A stretch of 64,000 nt of DNA from Mycolicibacterium stellerae. Its GTDB lineage: Bacteria > Actinomycetota > Actinomycetes > Mycobacteriales > Mycobacteriaceae. A model generated the notes under the pieces. The model saw only the letters and a program-made list of their open reading frames with translations. It was not told where the DNA came from and searched no databases. The stretch covers positions 1 through 64,000 of the forward strand of contig NZ_RARC01000009.1 of the NCBI RefSeq assembly GCF_003719305.1, read 5' to 3'. The translations under genes were made by a program, and so were the position numbers. How positions within the stretch are numbered: position 1 is the stretch's first letter; each line of letters starts with the position of its first letter. Of the stretch, positions 25,077-33,568 are shown in pieces.

Positions 25077-25592
25077 ATGAGCGCCGTGGACAAGCCGCAT
25101 CCCGAACCGGAGGAGCGCTGGGATGCTGATCGCGACGAGACGGAAGCCGAACGGCTGGACCGTAATTGGTCAAGCATCCTGCAAGAACTCAGAGTCACCC
25201 AGACGGGTGTGCAGCTGCTCACCGGATTTCTGCTGACCCTGCCCTTCCAAGCGCGCTTCACTCAACTCGACGGCCCCATGCGCACCGTCTACCTCGTCAC
25301 AGTCGCGTGTTCAATCGGAGCGACCGTGTTGTTGGTCGCGCCGGTCGGCATGCACCGAGTGCTGTTCCGGAGACACCGACTGGACGCCATCGTGTCTGCT
25401 TCACATGCCTGCGCCATCTCTGGTCTGGTACTGCTCGGCCTGGCCCTGGTTGGCGTCGGTGTCGTCGTTTTCGACACGGTCGTGGGACGCACCGGTGCGT
25501 GGATCATGGGCGGCGCCACGCTGGCGGCATTCGTCACGTTCTGGTTCCTGATCCCGCTTCCGCTACGCCGAAGAACTGACCGCTCCTACTAG
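25077..25592 (+). CDS. DUF6328-like membrane protein
   Basis: The 171-residue product starts with an acidic cytoplasmic segment ending in LDRNWSSILQELRVTQTGVQLLTGFLLTLPFQARF and then has four transmembrane helices. The QELRVTQTGVQLLTGFLLTLPFQ motif is the hallmark of a widespread actinobacterial family (DUF6328) of unknown role. ATG 25077 and GTG 25086 are both possible; neither has a clear ribosome-binding site. Confidence 0.68.
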   Translation: MSAVDKPHPEPEERWDADRDETEAERLDRNWSSILQELRVTQTGVQLLTGFLLTLPFQARFTQLDGPMRTVYLVTVACSIGATVLLVAPVGMHRVLFRRHRLDAIVSASHACAISGLVLLGLALVGVGVVVFDTVVGRTGAWIMGGATLAAFVTFWFLIPLPLRRRTDRSY

Positions 25593-25628
25593 GGTTTGTC
25601 AACCCCTGACCTGGGGAACACCTGACCC

Positions 25629-26525
25629 ATGTTGATCCGACGAATCGCACGCCCCCTTCTGTCAGTCGCTTTCATCGGGCAAGGGGTGGACGCCCTTCGG
25701 AATCCCAAGCCCGCCGCAGACGCGGCACGCCCGGCGCTCGACACCATGCGCCAGCTGCCCGATCCGATCGGCCCGAACGTGCCATCGAATGCCGAGACCT
25801 TCGCACGGGTGAACGCCGCAGTGCAGGTCGGTGGCGGCCTGCTGCTCGCAACCGGCAAACTGCCGCGGTTGGCTTCTGCGGCCCTGGCGTTCACCGTCAT
25901 TCCCGGCAGCGTCGGCGGCCACATGTTCTGGAACGAGGCCGACCCGCAACGCAAGGCCGATGAGCGTCGCGCCTTCATGACCGACCTGAGCCTCCTTGGC
26001 GGGTTGATCATCGCCGCCGTCGACACCGAGGGCAAACCCTCGCTCGGTTGGCGCGGCCGTCGCGCGGCCCGCAAGGTATCCGAGGCTGTCAGCTCGGCTC
26101 TGCCGGTCGGCGCGGCCTCCGGTGGTGCGCTCGCCGACAGTGCGATCGCCGAGAAGCTTGGGCACGGCCTGCAGATCGGCGCCGAACGCGGCCGCGAGTT
26201 CGCACACGTCGCAAAAGAACGGGGCGCAGAACTCGCCGAAGTCGCAAGGGAACGCGCTCCCGAACTGGCCGAAGCCGCGCGTGGGCGGGCCGCCGAATTC
26301 GCCGACGTTGCCCGCGAGCGGGCACCCGAACTGGCCGAAGCGGCCCGTGAACGAGCCGCAGGTCTCGCCGAGGTGGCGCGCGACCGTGCACCCGAAATCG
26401 CCGAGGCCGCCCGCGAACGTGCCGAGGCCGCCCGCGACCGCGCCGAGTCTGCCCGCGAGCGCGCAGGCGATCTGGCCGACACCGCACGGACCCAAACGAA
26501 GAAACAGCGCCGCCGCTGGAGCTGA
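25629..26525 (+). CDS. DoxX-family membrane protein with a hendecad-repeat tail
   Basis: Residues 1-135 form a DoxX-like four-helix membrane domain (LIRRIARPLLSVAFIGQGVDALRNP, GGHMFWNEADPQRKADERRAFMTDLSLLGGLI). Residues 194-284 are built from 11-residue units of the type VARERAPELAE, followed by two 7-residue units and a last 11-mer. Such hendecads form amphipathic alpha-helical rods, as in LEA proteins and apolipoproteins, which lie on membranes or make coiled coils. The tail is unusual for DoxX proteins, which commonly stop after the membrane domain. Function unknown; DoxX proteins have been linked to redox complexes in mycobacteria. Confidence 0.75.
   Translation: MLIRRIARPLLSVAFIGQGVDALRNPKPAADAARPALDTMRQLPDPIGPNVPSNAETFARVNAAVQVGGGLLLATGKLPRLASAALAFTVIPGSVGGHMFWNEADPQRKADERRAFMTDLSLLGGLIIAAVDTEGKPSLGWRGRRAARKVSEAVSSALPVGAASGGALADSAIAEKLGHGLQIGAERGREFAHVAKERGAELAEVARERAPELAEAARGRAAEFADVARERAPELAEAARERAAGLAEVARDRAPEIAEAARERAEAARDRAESARERAGDLADTARTQTKKQRRRWS
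26208..26480 (+). repeat. 33-bp tandem coding repeat (hendecads)
   Basis: Six consecutive 33-base units encode the 11-residue repeats of the DoxX-family protein, followed by two 21-base units and a further 33-base unit. The units are diverged at DNA level but conserved in the pattern A-R-x-R-A-x-x-L-A-E. They are a potential site of copy-number change. Confidence 0.65.
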
Positions 26526-26566
26526 CCCGCGCCGCATCCGCGAGCCGGTCGGTAGATTGGGCGACC

Positions 26567-27058
26567 ATGACGACCGACCCGGCCCAAGGACCGTATGGCA
26601 GTGATCCGCGGGGCTATCCACCACCGTTTCCCGCGAACCTCGAACCCGGCGGGGTGCTTGTCCGGTTCTTCGCCCGGTTGATCGACGGCATCATCGTCGG
26701 CATCGTCAGCTTCCTGCTGAGCTTCTTCACCGAGACGCTGTCCAGCATCTGGGTGACCGGATTGTTCACCGGCCTGCTGATGTTCTTGTACTTCGTCGCA
26801 TTCGAGACCGCCCAGGGCTGGACGCCCGGCAAGCGGGTACTCGGATTGCGGGTGCACGGACCCGGCGGCGCCCCGAAACCGACGGCGCAGCAGTCCGCGA
26901 TCCGCAACATATGGACGCTATTGCCGATCATCCCGTTTATCGGCGGCCTGCTCGCCTTCGTCGCCATGATCGTGATCGCGGTGACCATCAGCAGCAGCCC
27001 GACGAAGCAGGGCAAGCACGACGAACTGGCGGGCGGGACCCAGGTCGTCAAGGGCTGA
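26567..27058 (+). CDS. RDD-family membrane protein
   Basis: The 163-residue protein has a Pro-rich N-terminus and then an RDD domain. The Arg-Asp pair lies in VRFFARLIDGIIVGIVSFLLSF, and the second signature FETAQGWTPGKRVLGLRV is typical. Three membrane helices are predicted. RDD proteins are poorly characterised; some have been proposed as ion transporters. It converges on the gluconate permease gene with six bases between stops. Confidence 0.8.
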   Translation: MTTDPAQGPYGSDPRGYPPPFPANLEPGGVLVRFFARLIDGIIVGIVSFLLSFFTETLSSIWVTGLFTGLLMFLYFVAFETAQGWTPGKRVLGLRVHGPGGAPKPTAQQSAIRNIWTLLPIIPFIGGLLAFVAMIVIAVTISSSPTKQGKHDELAGGTQVVKG

Positions 27059-27064
27059 TCGGCG

Positions 27065-28534
27065 TCAGATAAAGATCCCGAGTATCAGCACCAGCACCAG
27101 GCCGGTGACCGACAGCACGGTCTCCATGATCGACCAGGTCTTGATCGTCTGACCGATACTCATCCCGAAGTACTCCTTCACCAGCCAGAAGCCGGCGTCG
27201 TTGACGTGGGAGAAGAACACCGATCCCGCGCCGACCGCGAGCACGATGAGCGACACCTGACCGGTGCTCATCCCCTCGACCAACCCGAGCATCAGCGAGG
27301 AGGCGGTGATGGTGGCCACCGTCGCCGAACCGGTGGCAAGTCGGATCAGCACCGCCAGCACCCAGGCCAGCAGGATCACCGAAATGTTGGCTGCCGTCGC
27401 CCACTCCGCGAGTTTCGTGCCGATGCCGGTGTCGACGAGCACCTGCTTGAAGCCGCCGCCCGCGGCGACGATCAAGATGATGCCCGCGACGGGCGGCAAG
27501 GACGTCTCGAGGCACTTGGCGATCTGATCGCGGGTCATCGCGGCGCCCCGGCCAAGGGTGAACATCCCGACCACCACGGCGATCAGCAAGGCCATCAAGG
27601 GCCGGCCGATGATGTCGAACGTCTGCCGTAGCAGGTTGCTCTCGTCGTCGATGAAGATGTCGACGAGCGCCTTGCCCATCATCAGCGCCACGGGAAGAAG
27701 AACCGAGAACAGCGTCACACCGAACGACGGGCGTTGCCGCTGCGTTCTGGTGGCGGTCTGCGTTCCAACGCCGGTGCCCTCACCGCCTTCCGCGGCCGCG
27801 GTGGCACCGCCTCCGCCGTTGCCGGAGAAGTCGTCGGGATCGAACCGGTGCGGCACATCGAGGACGACCCAGCGCCCGGCGAGCTTGCCGAACAGAGGAC
27901 CGGCCACGATCACTGTCGGGATCGCGACGGCTACGCCCAGCGCGAGAGTGATGCCCAGGTCGGCGCCGAGCAGGTCGATGGCGGTCAGCGGGCCCGGGTG
28001 CGGCGGGACCAGGCCGTGCATGGCGGAAAGCCCTGCCAGCGCCGGGATTCCGACCGTGACCAGTGACAGCTGCGAACGCCTCGCCACCAAATAGATGACC
28101 GGCATCAGCAGCACCAGGCCGATCTCGAAGAACATCGGCAGTCCGATGATCGCGCCCACCAACGCCATCGCCCATGGCAATGCCCTCGGTGACGCGTGTC
28201 CGACGATGGTGTCGACGATTTCGTCGGCGCCACCTGAGTCGGCGAGGAGTTTGGCGAACATTGCGCCGAGGGCGATCAACACCCCTACCCCGGCGGCGGT
28301 TGTGCCGAACCCGTCGGCGAACGATTCGAGAACGTCGCCGATGTTCACCCCCGCGACGATGCCGACGGTCAGGGCGCCGAAGATCAGCGCGAGGAACGGG
28401 TGCAGCTTGGCCACCGTGATCAACACGACGATGACCGCAATGCCTGCGAGAGCGGCAAGCACCAACTGCACACCGCCTGCAACGGGCTCGGCCAACTCGG
28501 TATCGGCCGCCAGGACGGTGAGTGCCGGGGTCAT
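27065..28534 (-). CDS. gntP: Gluconate permease GntP
   Basis: The 489-residue protein is a GntP-family gluconate:H+ symporter with about 12-14 membrane spans. Landmarks are VITVAKLHPFLALIFGALTVGIVAG, IVGHASPRALPWAMALVGAIIGLPMFFEIGLVLLMPVIY, GLVPPHPGPLTAID, TGSATVATITASSLM and FFSHVNDAGFWLVKEYFGMSIGQTIKTWS. ATG 28534 has AGGAG with ideal spacing; the frame stays open further upstream through the kinase gene but that part is not coding. A Gly/Ala/Thr-rich loop is inserted between helices near residue 250. The start overlaps the gntK stop (ATGA), so kinase and permease are coupled. Confidence 0.9.
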   Translation of the reverse strand: MTPALTVLAADTELAEPVAGGVQLVLAALAGIAVIVVLITVAKLHPFLALIFGALTVGIVAGVNIGDVLESFADGFGTTAAGVGVLIALGAMFAKLLADSGGADEIVDTIVGHASPRALPWAMALVGAIIGLPMFFEIGLVLLMPVIYLVARRSQLSLVTVGIPALAGLSAMHGLVPPHPGPLTAIDLLGADLGITLALGVAVAIPTVIVAGPLFGKLAGRWVVLDVPHRFDPDDFSGNGGGGATAAAEGGEGTGVGTQTATRTQRQRPSFGVTLFSVLLPVALMMGKALVDIFIDDESNLLRQTFDIIGRPLMALLIAVVVGMFTLGRGAAMTRDQIAKCLETSLPPVAGIILIVAAGGGFKQVLVDTGIGTKLAEWATAANISVILLAWVLAVLIRLATGSATVATITASSLMLGLVEGMSTGQVSLIVLAVGAGSVFFSHVNDAGFWLVKEYFGMSIGQTIKTWSIMETVLSVTGLVLVLILGIFI

Positions 28535-29049
28535 TTCTTCTCCTGTTCGGTTGCGCGCGAGGCAGATAGAGCGAGATACGTTTCGACGATTGAGTCGATG
28601 TTTTGGTCCACGTCGATGGTGACGCCGCGCTCGTCGGCCTCGAGCGGCTCGAGCGTTTCGAACTGTGAAGCCAGCAGTGACGCGGGCATGAAATGGCCGG
28701 GGCGGCTGGCCTGACGCCTGCCGATCACCTCCAGCGAGCCTGCGAGGTGAAGGAAGATGACGTCTGGGCAGTGGCGCCGCAGTTGGTCGCGGTACCGGCG
28801 CTTGAGCGCCGAGCAGCTCATCACGCCGCCGTCCCCGCAATGCCCGCCCAACCACTGTCCGATCGCGTCGAGCCACGGGTAGCGGTCTTCGTCGTTTAGC
28901 GCCTGCCCCGACGACATCTTCTCGACGTTCGCCTGGGGATGGAAATCATCGGCGTCGGCGAACGGCACCCGCAGCCGCTGACCCAGCGCCGCGCCCACCG
29001 TCGATTTACCGGACCCGGATACGCCCATGACGACGATCGGTGACCCCAT
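28531..29049 (-). CDS. gntK: Gluconokinase GntK
   Basis: The 172-residue enzyme phosphorylates gluconate to 6-phosphogluconate for the pentose phosphate pathway. It shows Walker A MGVSGSGKST, the gluconokinase motif FADADDFHPQANVEKMSSGQALNDEDRYPWL, CSALKRRYRDQLR and SRPGHFMPASLLASQFETLE. ATG 29049 is preceded by GGTGGAG; GTG 29058 is an alternative. It is the first gene of a gntK-gntP operon, divergent from a FadR-type regulator. Confidence 0.9.
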   Translation of the reverse strand: MGSPIVVMGVSGSGKSTVGAALGQRLRVPFADADDFHPQANVEKMSSGQALNDEDRYPWLDAIGQWLGGHCGDGGVMSCSALKRRYRDQLRRHCPDVIFLHLAGSLEVIGRRQASRPGHFMPASLLASQFETLEPLEADERGVTIDVDQNIDSIVETYLALSASRATEQEKK

Positions 29050-29099
29050 CCACTCCACCTACCCTTTTGTGCTTGGTGTCACACAGCATGCATCAATCG

Positions 29100-29135
29100 T
29101 CATATGATTTCAACCCTGTCACGGAAACATATGTT
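29100..29135. promoter_or_regulatory. Paired CATATG palindromes, GntR operator candidate
   Basis: TCATATGA at 29100-29107 and AACATATGTT at 29126-29135 are perfect palindromes with the same CATATG core. Their centres lie 27 bases apart in the 124-base gap between gntK and the divergent gntR-family gene. The position suits a shared autoregulatory operator relieved by gluconate. The regulator's true motif is not known from the sequence. Confidence 0.5.
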
Positions 29136-29173
29136 CTTAGCAACGCCCAGCTAACCTATGACAGGATGTATAG

Positions 29174-29908
29174 ATGGCTGCGCCATCAAACGTCGGCGCC
29201 TTACACCGCAATCTGCTGGCGGCGCTCGGCACCGGCATTGCCTCGGGCCAGTACCGGGCGGGTCAGGTGCTTACGCTCGACGGCGTCAGCGCCGAACACG
29301 GCGTCTCCCGCAGCGTCGCCCGCGAAGCGATCCGGGTACTCGAGTCGATGGGCATGGTTGCGTCCCGCAGACGGGTCGGCATCACGATCCAGCCATCCGA
29401 GCAATGGAACGTCTTCGACCCGCTGGTGATCCGCTGGCGCCTCGAATCCCAAGACCGCGCAGCGCTTTTGGTTTCACTGTCCGAGCTGCGGCGCGGCTTT
29501 GAGCCCGCCGCAGCCGCATTGGCCGCCCGTCGGGCCAATCCACACCAATGCCGAATCCTGGCGGCCGCGGTGTCGGACATGGTGATTCATGGGCGGTCTG
29601 GGGACCTTGAGTCATATCTACTGGCGGACAAGGTGTTTCATCGCACACTGCTGGAAGCCAGCGGAAACGAAATGTTTCGTGCACTCAACGACGTGGTAGC
29701 CGAGATCCTGACCGGCCGCACACATCACCACATGATGCCTGCGAATCCGAACCCGGTCGCCATCGAGTTGCATGACGAAGTCGCCCGTGCGATCCGGCTC
29801 CGCGATGAAGCCGCCGCCGAACGCGCCATGCGCGCGATCATCGATGAAGCCGCTGCGGCGGTGTCCGACGAGTTCTCCGCAGACCTCGATCAGGACGTAG
29901 GTTTGTAG
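29174..29908 (+). CDS. GntR/FadR-family regulator of the gluconate operon
   Basis: The 244-residue protein has a GntR winged helix-turn-helix (GIASGQYRAGQVLTLDGVSAEHGVSRSVAREAIRVLESMGMVASRRRVGITIQP) and an all-helical FCD ligand domain from about residue 85. The FCD metal/ligand site is suggested by ADKVFHRTLLEASGN (Asp and His) and ELHDEVARAI. It is divergent from gntK-gntP and probably represses them. AGGA lies seven bases before ATG 29174. The 3' end overlaps the convergent lipoprotein gene by 19 bases. Confidence 0.87.
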   Translation: MAAPSNVGALHRNLLAALGTGIASGQYRAGQVLTLDGVSAEHGVSRSVAREAIRVLESMGMVASRRRVGITIQPSEQWNVFDPLVIRWRLESQDRAALLVSLSELRRGFEPAAAALAARRANPHQCRILAAAVSDMVIHGRSGDLESYLLADKVFHRTLLEASGNEMFRALNDVVAEILTGRTHHHMMPANPNPVAIELHDEVARAIRLRDEAAAERAMRAIIDEAAAAVSDEFSADLDQDVGL

Positions 29909-30453
29909 TTGTAGCTGACCTTGGTGGCGTCGAGAGGAACCAACTCGAGATTCATCATCAAGCCGCTGACGCCGGACACCTCGACTGTGCGCTGCGACCG
30001 AGAGCCGCCGGCATCGACGTCACAGTGACCGACCGCCCCGACGGTGCCTTCCATGCCCGACTCGCAGAGAACCGTTCTCACGTCGCGCACTCCCGAATCT
30101 GCGATGAGTCTCGAGACCACCTGCTCGAGTTGTTGCCGCGACACCGCGGGTGCCATCTGATAGTCGATCGCTGCGCCGTCGACGGCGGTGACCGTGACGA
30201 TCGGCTCGAAGCTGTTGGTGGGATTCACGACGATCTCGCAATGCGCCGTCGTGCCCACTTCGCCGATCAGGTCCTGTTTGCAGATCACAGAATCCGGCTT
30301 CTCCCCGGCATCGGCAAGGCGTTCGGCGATGTCCTCCTGCAAGGCCGTCCTGGAGACGGTGGGTACATTTGTTCCGCCGCTGTTCACGCTGCAGCCGGAC
30401 GACACACAACAGAACAGGGCGGCCGCAGCAACAACTGCAGTCGACGGATGCAT
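29890..30453 (-). CDS. Lipoprotein with two DUF4333 domains
   Basis: The N-terminus is a lipoprotein signal with lipobox VSSGC, so the mature protein is anchored outside the membrane. Two homologous segments follow, about residues 33-100 and 105-180. Each has the DUF4333 pattern: a helix of the kind LQEDIAERLADAGEKPDSVICKQDLIGEVGTTAHCEI with two Cys residues, then VTVTAVDG-type strands. DUF4333 proteins are common in mycobacteria and have no established function. It is divergent from the SCO6745-family gene across a perfect palindrome. Confidence 0.78.
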   Translation of the reverse strand: MHPSTAVVAAAALFCCVSSGCSVNSGGTNVPTVSRTALQEDIAERLADAGEKPDSVICKQDLIGEVGTTAHCEIVVNPTNSFEPIVTVTAVDGAAIDYQMAPAVSRQQLEQVVSRLIADSGVRDVRTVLCESGMEGTVGAVGHCDVDAGGSRSQRTVEVSGVSGLMMNLELVPLDATKVSYNYKPTS

Positions 30454-30473
30454 CGAGCCTCCTGGCCTTTGCT

Positions 30474-30496
30474 GAATCTACAATCTATGTAGATTC
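30474..30496. promoter_or_regulatory. Perfect 23-bp palindrome between divergent genes
   Basis: Arms GAATCTACA (30474-30482) and TGTAGATTC (30488-30496) are perfect inverted repeats around a 5-base spacer. It lies between the DUF4333 lipoprotein gene (start 30453) and the SCO6745-family gene (start 30539), the typical position and size of a dimeric repressor operator. No regulator gene adjoins it. Confidence 0.65.
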
Positions 30497-30538
30497 GGTG
30501 AGACCATACCAGGACATTTCAGTGTGGAGTGATTAACT

Positions 30539-31420
30539 GTGAGGGAACCTCAGCTGGCGCGTCGCTTCTTTGACCGATTCGAGCCCGTGCACGCCGTGAC
30601 CTACTTCTCGCCGGAAAGCCGGGCGGCATTCGACGGTCTGGGGTACCGCGGTTTCTGGATGGGTTACTTCGCGGGTCGGTCCGCGCCGCTGGGCGTCGTC
30701 GCGCCCGAAGTTGTGTGCGCGATGTTCTACAACTTCGCTGCCAGCCGGGTTGCCAAGGCACTGCCCGCCGCGTGGGAAGTCGCACCACCCGGTTCGGCGC
30801 TACGCGCCCGCGAAGACTCGGCGGTCGCGGCGCTGCGGCGGTACGGACTGACCGACGACGGTGTCCGCACGGCCGCCGACCTCGCCGCCAAGGCGGCGGC
30901 CCACGCACCGCTCGACGGCAGGCCGCTGTTCGCCGCGAACGCGGCGCTGCCATGGCCGACCGAGCCGCTTGCTCAACTGTGGCACGCGACGACACTGCTT
31001 CGAGAGCAGCGCGGTGACGCGCACGTGGCTGTCCTGGCGTCGTCGGGGTTATCCGGCCGGGAATGCAACGTACTGCACGCCGCGGCGGGCCGGGTGCCGG
31101 TCGAGATGATCATGCGCAGCCGCGACTACGACGACGACCAATGGCGCGACGTTCAGCATCAGCTTGCCGAACGCGGCCTGCTCGACGGGCAGGGCGCACT
31201 CACCGATGCGGGGTGCGCACTCAAGCAACACATCGAGGACACCACCGATGCACTATCGCTGAGCGCTCTTGACGCACTCGAGGACGCCGAAGTCGAGGCG
31301 TTGTTCCGCACTCTCACTCCGATCGCCAGGGCGGTCGTGGCAGGCGGCGACGTGCCCGCCGCCACACCGATGGGCCTCAACCGAGACGACCTCGACGACG
31401 ACAGCGCCCACTTGGCCTGA
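30539..31420 (+). CDS. SCO6745-family protein with C-terminal winged helix
   Basis: The 293-residue protein matches the actinobacterial SCO6745 family: ARRFFDRFEPVHAVTYFSPESRAAFDGLGYRGFWMGYFAGRSAPLGVVAPEVVCAMFYNF at the start and a MarR-like helical region near 180-230 (RDYDDDQWRDVQHQLAERGLLDGQGALTDAG). These proteins are thought to be DNA-binding-like, but no role is proven. GTG 30539 has GGAG about nine bases upstream. The divergent palindrome suggests it might itself be the regulator of this small locus. Confidence 0.72.
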   Translation: MREPQLARRFFDRFEPVHAVTYFSPESRAAFDGLGYRGFWMGYFAGRSAPLGVVAPEVVCAMFYNFAASRVAKALPAAWEVAPPGSALRAREDSAVAALRRYGLTDDGVRTAADLAAKAAAHAPLDGRPLFAANAALPWPTEPLAQLWHATTLLREQRGDAHVAVLASSGLSGRECNVLHAAAGRVPVEMIMRSRDYDDDQWRDVQHQLAERGLLDGQGALTDAGCALKQHIEDTTDALSLSALDALEDAEVEALFRTLTPIARAVVAGGDVPAATPMGLNRDDLDDDSAHLA

Positions 31421-31421
31421 G

Positions 31422-31580
31422 TTGCACCGCGAGCTGGGGGCACCTTGCACCGCGAGCGTGCGTGTCTGCACACGACACGCCGCATTTCGCCGGCATTTCG
31501 CGCGCGCTCGATCCGCGCGAGCGTGCGCAGAATGCCGCTAGTTCCCGGCGTGTCGCGGTGCAGACACGCACCGTCGCGGG
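31422..31580. repeat. REP-like inverted repeat element
   Basis: The gap between two convergent genes holds a long imperfect inverted repeat. The left arm is about 31451-31483 and the right arm about 31545-31578, sharing cores such as GCGTGTCTGCAC and CGACACGCCG. An inner stem region (CGCTCG...CGAGCG) sits near 31505-31525. A 13-base direct repeat, TTGCACCGCGAGC, occurs at 31422-31434 and 31445-31457. It has no coding potential and looks like a mobile or REP-type mycobacterial intergenic repeat; it may also end transcription from both sides. Confidence 0.6.
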
Positions 31581-31588
31581 GCAAGGGG

Positions 31589-33568
31589 TCAGCGTTGGTT
31601 GCGGTTCCACTCCAACCAGCCGACGCCGGTGCGGCCGTCCGCAGTCGTCACGGTCGCCCACGCGCGCGGAAACTGGCTCACCCGACCGTCGGTGGCGGTC
31701 AGCAACACCGGTGCGTGTCCCTTGATCTCGACTGTGGCCGTGATATCTCCGGGTTTGAGTGTCAGTTCGGTGGTCAAGGGTAAACCGTTGTCGCCAAACG
31801 CTTCTCGCGCTGTCACCGCATGCAGTTCAACGAGCGGCCCGGCCGGCGGCTGAATGTAGCCGATGCCGATCGGGGGTGCTCCGGGAATGCGGATGTCCAC
31901 CCCGTGCAGATGGGTGCCGTCGCTCAGATGAAGAGCGCTCCACACCCAGTCCATCCCCCACCAGTCCCGCACTCCCCACGAATGGTCGCGCTGTCCCGGC
32001 ACGGCATGCACTTCAACCGTTCTGCCGTCGACGGCGACGGTTCCCGACACGGTGCACGGAATCTCGTATCTGGGTGTGATGCGGTACTGGTACGGGGTGC
32101 CCGTCGTCGTCCAGTGCAGATCGATCGACAGGTCGACCGCGCGTCCCGGTTCGCCCCTCAGCAGCGCAGAGGGGTCGTCGTACGCCTGTCCGCGACCGCG
32201 CAGCGCGACGTGATAAATCTGCAACGGGTCCGTCGCCGCCTGGGTGAGTTCGAAGGCGTCGGTGCGGATCTCACCTGGATCGTCGGGCAGCGCAACCTCG
32301 AAATCGTTGACCGCCACGGTAGGGATGTCGGGTCCACACAGCAGCGCGTTGACCCATGCCCTGTTCTCGTTGGGAATCATGCCGAGCCGGAACCAGCCGC
32401 CGACGCCCTGCGCCTCGTCGGCGAAGTCGGCATACCAGCTTTCGCTCCACAGCGGTTCGGCGCCGGGATGGTGGGTGCCTTCGTCGTCCGCAGACGGGCG
32501 CAACGGGTCCGGCGCCGCTGGCGGAGGCAGCGTCGCCATTGCATCGGTGTCGATCACATGCTGGCAGTGCCTGCGCAGCATTGTCATGAACATCTCGTCG
32601 CCACGCTCGGTTCGCTCGACGAGCATCGAGGAGACGATCGCCATCATCACGCCGAAAAAGGCTTGGCGGCGAACGCCTTCGCGGACATCGTCCACACCGA
32701 GTGCGGAGTCAGGCCCGAGCGCATCGTGGTATGCGCTCAGCAGTGCGTCGTAGTTGTCCCGCCGGATGTCGTCGGGCAGCGCGCAGCCCAGGAAGTAGGC
32801 GACGTCGATCAGCGCTGGACCCCAGGTGACGGTCTGCCAATCCACGACGGTGAGCGGTCGGTCGGCGCCCTGCTGCCCGAACAGCATGTTGTCCAACCGG
32901 TAGTCTCCGTGCACCAGCCCGTGCACGACGCCCGACAAGCCTGCCTGGTAAGCATCGAAGCTGCCGACCAGCCGTTCGCATACCTCGCGATCGGCCGGCG
33001 CGATTTCGTCGCCGTACCGATCGACGAACCCGGCGTAGAGCGCCGCGATGAGCGCCTGGTTCATCGGCGACTCGCGATTGAGCCAGTCCACGTCAGCCAT
33101 CGCCGGTTGGCCGAGAAGCGGTGCATGCAGCCGGCCCAACTCGGCCATCGCCAGCATCGCCTGATCCACTGTGGCGCCACGGATCTCATCGCCGGCAACG
33201 GCTGGAGCGGCATCACCGAGCAGTAGGTGGAACACGCCGGTCTGATCGTCCAACCCAGAGCTGTAGCAGGGGGCGACAGGACCACCGATGCGCGGCGCGA
33301 TGTCGGTGTAGAACCGCACCTCGCGCTCATAGAGGCCCAGCGCGAGGCCCGTCTGCCGACTCGCCGGGTCGGAGGCTGCGACCTTGAGCACCACCGACGC
33401 CGGGCCATCGGCGCCGTCGGCGTACGTCAACGCAACGCGGTAACACTCGCTCATCTGGCCGGTGCCGATCCGCTCGGTGCTGAACCGTTCTACCGTGCCC
33501 GCTCCGACGGCGACTGTCAGCCAGTCTCCGGTGAGATCGTCCGGCCGCTCGATCCTAGTGACCGGCAC
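31589..33568 (-). CDS. Phosphotransferase (APH) fused to a lipocalin-like DUF7064/7065 region
   Basis: Residues 1-350 are an aminoglycoside phosphotransferase/choline kinase-like domain: Lys62 in SVVLKVAA, the catalytic loop HGDYRLDN (His220, Asp222, Asn227) and metal-binding Asp243 in VVDWQ. Residues 370-655 form a beta-rich region with WFRLGMIPNENRAWVNALL, GQRDHSWGVRDWWGMDWVWSALHLSDGTHLHGV, which resembles the DUF7064/7065 or CrtC-like lipocalin fold. Neither substrate is known. The gene overlaps the end of the copper amine oxidase gene by 14 bases, so the two are translated together. The kinase part resembles the free-standing protein encoded at 58915-59979. Confidence 0.78.
   Translation of the reverse strand: MPVTRIERPDDLTGDWLTVAVGAGTVERFSTERIGTGQMSECYRVALTYADGADGPASVVLKVAASDPASRQTGLALGLYEREVRFYTDIAPRIGGPVAPCYSSGLDDQTGVFHLLLGDAAPAVAGDEIRGATVDQAMLAMAELGRLHAPLLGQPAMADVDWLNRESPMNQALIAALYAGFVDRYGDEIAPADREVCERLVGSFDAYQAGLSGVVHGLVHGDYRLDNMLFGQQGADRPLTVVDWQTVTWGPALIDVAYFLGCALPDDIRRDNYDALLSAYHDALGPDSALGVDDVREGVRRQAFFGVMMAIVSSMLVERTERGDEMFMTMLRRHCQHVIDTDAMATLPPPAAPDPLRPSADDEGTHHPGAEPLWSESWYADFADEAQGVGGWFRLGMIPNENRAWVNALLCGPDIPTVAVNDFEVALPDDPGEIRTDAFELTQAATDPLQIYHVALRGRGQAYDDPSALLRGEPGRAVDLSIDLHWTTTGTPYQYRITPRYEIPCTVSGTVAVDGRTVEVHAVPGQRDHSWGVRDWWGMDWVWSALHLSDGTHLHGVDIRIPGAPPIGIGYIQPPAGPLVELHAVTAREAFGDNGLPLTTELTLKPGDITATVEIKGHAPVLLTATDGRVSQFPRAWATVTTADGRTGVGWLEWNRNQR

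Noticed and set aside
28535..28876. N-terminal extension of GntP
   Set aside because: This in-frame stretch is antisense-free but lies inside gntK in another frame; GntP homology starts at ATG 28534, which has an ideal AGGAG.
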